From contig OX419758.1 in NCBI GenBank assembly GCA_948567375.1, forward strand, positions 20,341,001-20,405,000: DNA of 64,000 nt, read 5' to 3'. Below the pieces are notes generated by a model, which was not told the origin of the DNA, did no database searches, and saw only the letters and a list, made by a program, of their open reading frames with translations. Position 1 is the stretch's first letter; each line of letters starts with the position of its first letter. The position numbers were made by a program, and so were the translations under genes. This DNA is from Lunularia cruciata (lineage: Eukaryota > Streptophyta > Marchantiopsida > Lunulariales > Lunulariaceae). This document shows positions 55,677 through 64,000 of this stretch, one piece after another.

Positions 55677-57530
55677 CATTTTGCTTCACTTGTAACTTCA
55701 ACTACTTGTTCTTCTTCAAGCCAAAGGTCCTCTATTTTGTACCAAACTTTGGACCAAAATTCTTCTTCTTGGACATACTTGGGGTATTGTCATTCTTCTT
55801 CTTGGATACTCACTTCTTGATTTGAGCAGGTAGGTTCTTTGGGTTGTGGTGAAGCCTCTTCTTGCAAATCCACTTCTCCATCTTGATTTGTTGCTCCCTT
55901 GTCTCCCATATACTGGTCTGAATTTGGGGCAGATTGTACATCTTTGTATTGTTCTTCCTCCCTTAATTTGGAGGCAAACCCCTACAAAGTAGTGATCCTT
56001 GCTCTTCCTCTTCTTTCTCTTTTTTGGTATCCTTGGCTTCTTTCTTTGATGAGGATACTTTGATCACCTTCATATTGTATCATAGCTTCTTTGCTTGCTA
56101 CTATACTTTTGTAAGAGTGCCTCTCTTCCTCTTGGTGACCTTTGGAGCAATGTTCTCTTCCTTTACCAATGCAAAGTTTCAATTCTTATCATACTTGTTG
56201 GCATCATTTACTTGATACTTCTTGATGAGTGATCATCCTTTGATTGTGGTGGAAAGTAGCTTGCAAGGTGAAAGAGGCTTGGGAACTTTTTGCACTCCTC
56301 TTTGGTAAGCAAATTTATCCCCATGTAAAAAAAGAAGGTGAATGGTACCAAATAAGTCATTCTTCTCTTTGCCTCAAAATCCCTATGTAGCATTTTTTAT
56401 TATAAATTCAACATCTATGCCCAATTTACTATCTCCTCTTGATACATATAGTCAAAGAAGACTACTTGATTATTGGTCAGATAGGTCATTTTTTTAGCTT
56501 AAATATTTTCATAACTATCTCCACAATCTCACTCCAAGCTAGATCTTTGTAGCTACTTACTCTCCACCCGTTATTCTTCCAACCTTTTGTCATTGAAGGT
56601 TGCACTAATTTCCCTGGTCAACTTCCACTTAGGAAGTTTAGTATCTAGTGTCATTGCTCTTGATTATACTACATCTGGGCCAAGTACCATCCTCCAATGT
56701 TCTTTGTCAAGTTAAATAAGTTTCCTCTCAAGTCTCACAAAGTCTTTTCTTCTTCTCCCTCATATCATGGATGATGTTGAAGTCAATCAATTTTGAATTC
56801 TAGAGCAAGAGCCCCAAATGCTTACTCTCAATGACTTTGGCCCTACTATGGATGGTCCACTTATTGATTGCTAGTACCCAAAGAATAGCTTTGGGGACAT
56901 TCCTATAGTTTTTGGGATTGAAGACCATGTTGCTTATCAGGTTTGAAAGAAGAAAAATTTGAAGGTTGAAATGACTCCAAGTATTAAACAACTCTAAAGA
57001 CTACTATACAATACATGTTTACTAAGACTTAGGGAATCTCACTCAATCAACTCTGAAGACATTTGCTTCTATGGAAAGAAAAATTGGTCACTAGCATCTA
57101 ATTTGATAGTCAAATTCCTTGGTTATTCTTTAGTTATTTGGGGGTTGAGGAGTAGGTATACACTCACCTTCTGTACATGCAAAACCCTCGGTGCATAGCA
57201 AGTCATCCTTTCCTACACATATCATGTCCTTGGTTGGTTGAACTTCTCTATCCATGTAAAATATTCCTCAAGAAATCACTCTCACATGCAAAGCCTTTGC
57301 CAAATGCAAAGAGTCTTCTTGACTACCAATCATCATAGGAGCAATTTCATGTTTACTCATTTCATTTGGACTTCTTATTATTGTGACATCACTAGTGACA
57401 ACCTCTCTAAGGGAGATTCCTTCCTAAACAATACATTGTTCAGCCATGCCTTTACACACAAGAATGATATGATCACACCTGCTCTCACATCTAATTCTCC
57501 TCTTTCTCAACTCTAGCTAAAGTTGCTACA
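55677..57530 (-). pseudogene. unidentified retroelement-like ORF remnant, related to the right end of the window
   Basis: Minus-strand pieces include TYLVPFTFFFYMGINLLTKE (about 56363-56304), ILWVLAINKWTIHSRAKV and the Lys-rich block near 56100-55980. A Lys/Glu-rich stretch at 55981-56060 resembles 63778-63870 (D3) in sequence and position. I cannot name the family. The frame has many stops. Confidence 0.4.
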
Positions 57531-57539
57531 CTAGATATT

Positions 57540-58110
57540 TGAGTTTTGATGAATGAATTTTTGATTGAGTGGATTGATAATTTAAATGTGATATGTATTA
57601 ATTATAATTATAATTTTTAATTTAAATTTAAAAATTCCATATTAATATATTATGTAATAAAGTTTATCATTATTAAATGAAACAACTATATATTGATTGA
57701 GTAATTATTCAAATTTATTATATTATATTATTATATTATTATTTATATATTATCATATTTATCATAAATATTATTAATATTATTAAATAATCATAAAATG
57801 AGTAATAAATTCTATTAGTTTCAACCAACTTCAAAATTTTTAAAACATATATAATAATTTAAATATCTTTACAGTTTTATTACAAGGTTTAATTTTTTAA
57901 GGTTTTATAATCAAAATTAAATTAATGAATTATTCAAACAAATAAATATAATATAAATATAACACTCAATTTATTGACGTTTATGCTCAATTTAATGGTT
58001 TATCCAAGATAGTAGTATCCATGAAAAAAAACACATTAATTAAATGAAAATGGTAATTAAATGTGATATAGATATAAAATCTTGATAATTTAGAGGCAAC
58101 TACTTAGGAG
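57540..58110. other. extremely AT-rich segment
   Basis: Long TA- and AAT-rich runs (57590-57980) contain almost no G or C. No ORF is supported. It could act as a matrix-attachment type sequence or be a decayed low-complexity region. Confidence 0.5.
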
Positions 58111-60300
58111 GATCACAAACTCTCTTCTCTTTTCACGTTATACTAATAGAACAGATCAATTAAATGCATATAAACACATTTGGAATATTATGCGCAGGAG
58201 TGCAAATGTGTATCACATGACAAAGCCTTAGTATGCATAAATTGAGTATTATGTGTGCATAATATAATGTGTAAATTATGCATTACAACACATGTATATA
58301 ATGTTAGGGAACTTAACTAATGATAATTTGCATATAAAGCAAGTATGTAACTTGGTCAACAAAGTTTGGCCTGATTTTTGCACTCAACTTGCATTTTACT
58401 AGTATAAGCACAAGTCTTCTAAATACAATCAAAATAAACTCCTATAAAATAATAAACTCTCTAGAATAATAATTTTTGGCAGTTTGGACCTTGGGACCTA
58501 AGGCTAAAATTATAAACTCCTAATTTTATATTATTATATTACTTCTTGGTCCCAACGGTGTATTGGTTGTCCGCATAAAATAATACATCAAGTTGCCTAG
58601 TAACTTCAACAATGCTTTCAAAAGGTGCAATGCTAGCAATACAACACCTCTTCATGAGTGTGTAATGCAACTCAAGACAATGTTTTTGATATCAAAATTC
58701 CCTTCTTTGAGTCATCATTGCATTTTAAACACTTTCATATTTTTCAACAAGTTTGAGATAGTCACTTGGCTAAGTTTCTTGCCTTTGATTTCTTCAAACC
58801 TTTCTAGACCTTTGATTTCTTCTAACTTCAAAGTCTCCTTTTGTGTAGTTTTTGGCTAGTCCCGCTTACAGTTATAGATAAGAATTCTACCCTCATTCAT
58901 GAGATTGGTGTACTTAACACCTTGTAGGTGACCTTTCACCATGTTGAGCTATTGTGACAAAGAAGATTGAAACAACATAAAACATGAATCAAAGAAAGTT
59001 GCATTTTGGGACGGTGCAGATGAGATGTGCTCATCAAAAGAAAAAAGTTATATTGGAAAAACATAACATTCTCTTGGAAGGGAAGAGATGTGGTTTGTTC
59101 TTGAGATGGAAAGATCTGATTGCTTGTTAACTCAATTGCCACTTCACATTTGGAAAAACTCTCAATAGTAATAAAATTTCTCAAATAATAATTTAGATTG
59201 GTCCCAACAAAATTATTTTAGAGTGGTTCACTTGTATTAGCAAAGATCTTACTATTTGCTGTCATATTAGTTGTAACTTCAAATCAATGAGTTGCCTAAC
59301 TCAATTGTTTTATTATTAGTAACTCCTGATTTTAAAGATAATGTACATCTTGTTCTAATACCTCTCTTGAATGATAATAAATCAAAAGAATTTACCAATA
59401 ATATTGGATAACAAAGTGTTAAAAAAGAGATAGTCAAAAAAAAGATACAATAAAACTTGTATTCTAAGATTCTACAATTCTACCTTCTTTTGCAGGTATA
59501 TCTTACAATAGATTGATAGAAATTAAGAATTTAGATTTACATCTACCAGCCATTTATAACATTCCATGTAGGACTAAATATATTTAAGTATATAAATCTT
59601 ATCCTATGAAGATTATAGGGGAATTATTTACATCTCATAATATGAGAATTTTAATAAATTTTAATATTTTAAATTTTTACATATTTAATCTATTTTTTGG
59701 ATAATTTTCTGATATTCCTATAATATGCTTTTTTATTTGTGTGACAGTTCTTGTAACATTATATCTACCCATTGAGGAGAAGAACAATTTGGAAACTTGT
59801 CTTGATTGCTCATGTATTGCCAATATTGCTCATTTTCTTAATTTCTGTTATTCGTGGTATTAGGAATTTGAAAAATTGTGAAAAATTGTTTGCGTTCAGT
59901 ACTTTTAAGCCTTGTCCGTAGTCCAAAGGGAAAAATTGTATCCTTAGAAAGGGAAAAAAATGGTATAAATTTTGAGGGAATGCATGACCTTCTAAACAAC
60001 AAAAATTCCACCATCTTTCCAAGAGAATAAGTTGTGATCACCTCCACCATCTCCTACTATACCTTTGCCAATAGGTCTCTATCTTCAATTACAAGGATAA
60101 TGTCTATCCCAAGTGCAAGTAGTGCATCCATCATCGCCAATGACGACCCTTGCTCCATTTACATAGCAAAGATACCCAAAATTAAAAAAAACTAGCTGGA
60201 GAGGAGGACCTATATATGTTCATTAATTAATTTTAAACTACCTCAATAGTCAATAAAGAAGAATATGATGGAGATTTGTTACAAAATTTTCCAAGCTTGC
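58111..60300. other. unassigned AT-rich sequence
   Basis: Nothing is recognised on either strand. Short ORFs have no motifs. Confidence 0.35.
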
Positions 60301-60332
60301 TATGCAAAAAGGCAAGAAATTAGGAATCTCAT

Positions 60333-61400
60333 GTGAGTCAAGGCTCTACAAATCTAACAACTTTGGATTTGGTGAAGGCCAACTACTTGAAAAATTTTTG
60401 GGAACTAGATTATGAATCCAATATATTTGACACCCTGAATAATTTGGAGAGAAGAAAGCATGAGAAACTAAAAGATTATACAAAAAGGTTCCATATACTT
60501 CTAAATAGAGGGCCAAAGCAAGCAAGAGCACTAAGCTATTTTGATGCTCATGCTATTGCATGGTTTGTTGGAGGATTACTAAATGATATGAGAGTTTTTT
60601 CAAAGGAAAGAATTCATAACACCCTTGCCAAAGTTGTCAATGTCGTTGAGTTATATGAATATGCTAGATTAAACTCTTTAGGAGAACTTCACCAACCTTG
60701 AGAAAAAGGAAGGAATACCAAATGGTTGAAAAAAAGGTCATCCAAAAAGTCTCCATCTTCAAATCATCCAATTTTGTTTTATCTTCATTAGAATCATCTT
60801 CTTCTAAAGAATAGAAGGAAAGAAAATGGGAGAGAAAAGGATACAAATATCAAAAGGCAACTCATCTCCCAAGAGCATTTGTAGTAATGGACTCCAAATT
60901 GGAAGAGCTAATCAAAGACTTTACAGATTTTAAGTCCATATGGTTAACACAAGAGAAAGGAGAAGACTAGTTCTTTACATATGCCCATATATACCAATTG
61001 TGGAAAACTTGGACATGCCAATAAAAAATGTTTGTCTAGTAGGCCTGCATATCCTATCCATCAAATGAAATGGGTGCTCTTCTGTAAAACACAAGCATAC
61101 AATTTTGAGGAAGGAAAGAATACTATGTTGAGGAAAGAGAGCCTATTTTTGTTGTATAAGAAATTACCAACTATACTTCTATTATGTCAGTCAATATTCC
61201 ACACTTCAATCCTTATGAATAGTATCTAATTGCAAATCTCCATGACCTTTGGTGCCTAACTATCCTGAACCAAGCAAGCAAATTAGGTGCATGACTTTGT
61301 GCTCAAATTGCAAGTCACTTGGTCATGTGGTAGCTAGTTGTCCTCAACCTCCCATGCCAAAGGCCATAGAAAGATTTATGTAGACTCAATCTTCAAAAAA
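60333..61400 (+). pseudogene. gypsy-type gag fragment with two zinc knuckles
   Basis: A 122-codon piece (60333-60701) has a retroviral-type gag capsid pattern: NNLERRKHEKLKDYTKRFHI, then AIAWFVGGLLNDMRVF and LAKVVNVVELYEYARL. Two CCHC knuckles follow. The first (about 60993-61034) reads YTNCGKLGHANKKC, its first Cys replaced by Tyr. The second (about 61299-61340) reads CSNCKSLGHVVASC and is intact. Stops separate the pieces. No pol follows; D3 begins about 130 bases downstream. Confidence 0.7.
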
Positions 61401-61530
61401 AGTGGATACCAATGTACATTCTATTTGCAAAAACCAATCTTAGTCTCAATGTACTTATGATATAATTAGTAAGAATAGTGCCATGAGGATACTAGTTGGA
61501 ATTGCCTAAGAATGAAGCTAATCACCACAT

Positions 61531-62450
61531 TGTCACAAAATATTAGTTCATTTATTATTTTATATATAATCTCTTGGGTAGGAACCACTCCCAAAAGAGA
61601 GTAGTATCACTCTCTATTGCACAATATAGCAAAAAGAAAACAAAGACTCACTTTCACTCTAAGATCTTACCAGGGTTTCTCCTAAAGATGATGGATTGTT
61701 CAACTTCAAGAGTCTCCCCATTCCAAAGATACAATTTCTACAATTATGATATACCCTTTTGAGAAGGCACAACTTGCATCTTGCCGATTGTCTAAGTTTT
61801 CAATTTTGTGCTAGTGCTAGTGCGGTAAGCTTCCCAATCTACTCATGCACAAGTTCACTCCTTTGCATCTATTTGTGCATACCTAAATCAAGGGTGAGTA
61901 CCAGCTTGGTACCAAGCATTGAAGAACTATTGTGAAATTCCTCACCTCTATTCTTACCTAAACATTGAACAACATATAAAACAAGAGACACAAAACTTGC
62001 AAAGCAGTAAGAGTACTCTTTACTTGTAAATGAAGTATGATATTCACAAATATGATGAACAAACAAACACACGAGCCATAGAAGTAAGCCTTAAATACTA
62101 ACTAGGCTCCAAGCTAAAGGGATCAAAATCCCAAGTGGATCTTGAAAATCCTGATCAGTAATGTACATCACTCAAGTTGTATTCCTAATCCTATCCCTAA
62201 TCCTATCTTACCTTAATCATTTCCAAATGATTAGGCTCCTAATGCATGTTAGGAAAGATGTTAGAGTTTCCCTGCCTAATCTATGTTTAGTATGCAATGC
62301 CAAGTGCATATAAAATCCCAAGGGCACTCCTCAATTATATACAATTCTGATTGCTAACACAAATGGCCTACTTGGAGTGTTTGACTATTGCATAATTCTG
62401 AGTGCCTAAAATCTACCTAAGAGTGCCTACTTCACCAAAGGACTTCACCT
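61531..62450 (-). repeat. LTR-like 3' end, family D copy D3
   Basis: The + strand start TGTCACAAAATATTAG matches D2. It contains CTCTTGGGTAGGAACCACTC and CCCAAAAGAGAGTA, shared with D1 and, more weakly, B1 and B2. A TATTTAAGG box lies near 62090 (-). Confidence 0.55.
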
Positions 62451-62459
62451 TGGGGGAGT

Positions 62460-63978
62460 GCGTTGGGTTGGAACTACTAAAGGAATACATTCACTTCTCA
62501 TATATCTAACTAATTACCTTGTTGGTGCTTGATACCTAGCTATCTCTAGCAAGAAGGTCTCACACACTTTGTTAAACTTCTTGTCCAAGTGCTCCTTCAA
62601 ATGCAATGATAGGTGGTTCATTCTTTCTTTTGCACAGGCCTGGTTCTGCAATCACTAGACCTGCATCTTCAGTTCATGGCCTTTGATTTTTAAGGCATAC
62701 ATTACTCCCTCTTCCTTTAGCATATCCATGAACAAGGCTTGGGTCTCCTATAATTATTGCAGTGCTTTGAACTGGTACTCCTTGACTTTCTTGGTTTGAG
62801 CACTCTATTTGGACTTCTATTCTTCAAAAAATTGAAGACTTTCTACATGCTTGGCCCTCTATTATTTTGCTTCCTTTGTGAGATATTCCAGTTGTGCTAA
62901 TACCTCCTTTTGGTACTCCTATATCTATGTCTCTAGAATCACTACTTGTCATGTTCTCCTTTAAGGCACTTTGAGTGTTCTCCAACTCTTGGCACTTGCC
63001 ATGAAATTGGTCTTTGGCTTCCATCTTAAACTGATCAAACTGAAGGCAAAGTGCTTTCCAATCCCCTTCAAACCTTTGGCTTTCTTTTACTTGGTGGTCT
63101 CATTCATTCTTTACTATGACACTTCTCTTCTTGTGTTCTTGGTTCTCTTGCAACAAGGTACTTACCTTTGTGGCCTTTGTCTTGTACAAGTCTTTTGCCT
63201 TTTTTGCTTCTTCTTTCACCATGTCTTCTTTGGCCTTCTAGGTGTAGATTTGTATATGCATGTTTTTGATTAGGGTAGTATAGTCTACAACATCCAAGCA
63301 ATCTGCTTGGTATTGAGGCAACAACACCTCCATCATCTATAGTGCGGCTCCAATAGAATGTATGATCAAGTTAGATCCCTCTTGGACCAGCATTGGCTTC
63401 AAAGTTTCTAGCTCTTCCTACACCTTAAGTTGCATTTCTAGTGCAAACATAAGAAAACTGCCTCAATATTGCCTTCCTCTTCTTCTTCTACTTGATCAAT
63501 AATGCAGTCTTCTTCTTTTGGGTGGTCTTTGGCCTCCTTCTCCTTTTCAAGATGAGTTCTTGGTCCTTCAAGCATTTAGCTTGATCTTGGTTTCTACTAT
63601 GGCTCCTTTTGCAGCAGGACTTAGTGGTGCCTATTCTAGCACTGCTGCTCCTTCCATCATATGCTCTTCTTCATCTATAGTGCACTTGTCTATATCTTGG
63701 TCTTGCAAATTTAGAGAAAATTGTGCATCTTCCCAGGTTTCTTCTTCATCATCTTTGTCTCTTGAAGCAAAGGTCAATCCCTATAGGGTGAAGGATCCTT
63801 GCTCCCCTTGTTCATCATCTTCTTCCACTTTAGTGTCCTCAACCTCATCTTTTGAATAGGACACTTTGACAACCTGTGCACTAGCCTTTGACTTCTTTGC
63901 TAGAGGAGGTGGCTTCTTTTGTGGCATGATATTCTTTCTCTTTGCAACCTTTGGCATGGCTTCTTCATCTATAGGCAT
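62460..63978 (-). pseudogene. coiled-coil ORF remnant beside D3
   Basis: Minus-strand pieces are Lys/Glu-rich: MPIDEEAMPKVAKRKN (63978 on), KAKEDMVKEEAKKAKDLYK (about 63235-63180), QFHGKCQELENTQSALKENM (about 63010-62950). Several stops and frameshifts occur. It lies upstream of the D3 TATA box in the sense direction, like the ORF in B2. It may continue past the window edge. Confidence 0.45.
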
Positions 63979-64000
63979 GAACTCACCTGCCTAGCAAATT

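Noticed and set aside
1-64000. tRNA or rRNA genes, organelle insertions, CRISPR arrays
   Set aside because: I saw no cloverleaf with a GGTTCGAATCC-type box, no conserved rRNA blocks and no spacer-repeat arrays by eye. A tRNAscan or rRNA search would settle this.

Overview
This window is repeat-dense nuclear DNA from a land plant with a large, transposon-filled genome. A gymnosperm or fern would fit the mix of Ty3/gypsy lineages and the CpG-poor repeats, but nothing here fixes the species. I found no intact host gene, rRNA, tRNA or CRISPR array. Almost everything recognisable is LTR retrotransposon, plus one LINE.

The centre (about 13.96-36.26 kb) is one old Ty3/gypsy element on the + strand, called A1 here. 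It was split by three later insertions. Read across them, its order is leader, gag with two zinc knuckles, retropepsin, a C5-cytosine DNA methyltransferase (DNMT) domain, reverse transcriptase (RT), RNase H, integrase, a C-terminal PHD finger, and the 3' LTR. The insertions are B1 (14649-16539, -), C (21111-28911, -) and B2 (29437-32669, +). Two more fragments of family A lie further right. A2 (45.29-48.57 kb, +) repeats the protease, DNMT and RT start. A3 (52.41-55.68 kb, -) repeats LTR, leader and gag. They supply uninserted versions of all three insertion sites inside the same window.

C is a young, nearly complete 7.8-kb Ty3/gypsy element with one open 1608-codon gag-pol, 679-bp LTRs that differ at about six positions by eye, and a frameshifted zinc-knuckle ORF upstream of gag. 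B1 and B2 look like solo LTRs of one long-LTR family. B2 carries about 680 codons of degenerate coiled-coil coding sequence inside the LTR. Related LTR ends (D1 at 8.02, D2 at 44.39, D3 at 61.53 kb) occur elsewhere, and D1 and D3 also lie beside coiled-coil ORFs.

Other parts are as follows. At 0.85-2.9 kb there is a coiled-coil pseudogene. At 5.45-5.80 kb there is a 116-bp tandem repeat. A LINE RT remnant lies at 11.3-12.96 kb (-). From 36.3 to 44.4 kb the sequence is richer in CpG, not visibly retroelement, and holds a short dispersed repeat and local tandem repeats. A chromodomain gypsy (chromovirus) 3' end lies at 48.58-50.44 kb (-), and its LTR promoter contains a perfect heat-shock element. 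At 50.44-52.41 kb two C-family LTRs sit in inverted orientation around a pol fragment. A gypsy-type gag with two zinc knuckles lies at 60.3-61.4 kb (+). The rest is AT-rich sequence in which I recognise nothing.

The most notable object is the family A element: a retrotransposon that carries its own cytosine methyltransferase and a histone-reader-type PHD finger.
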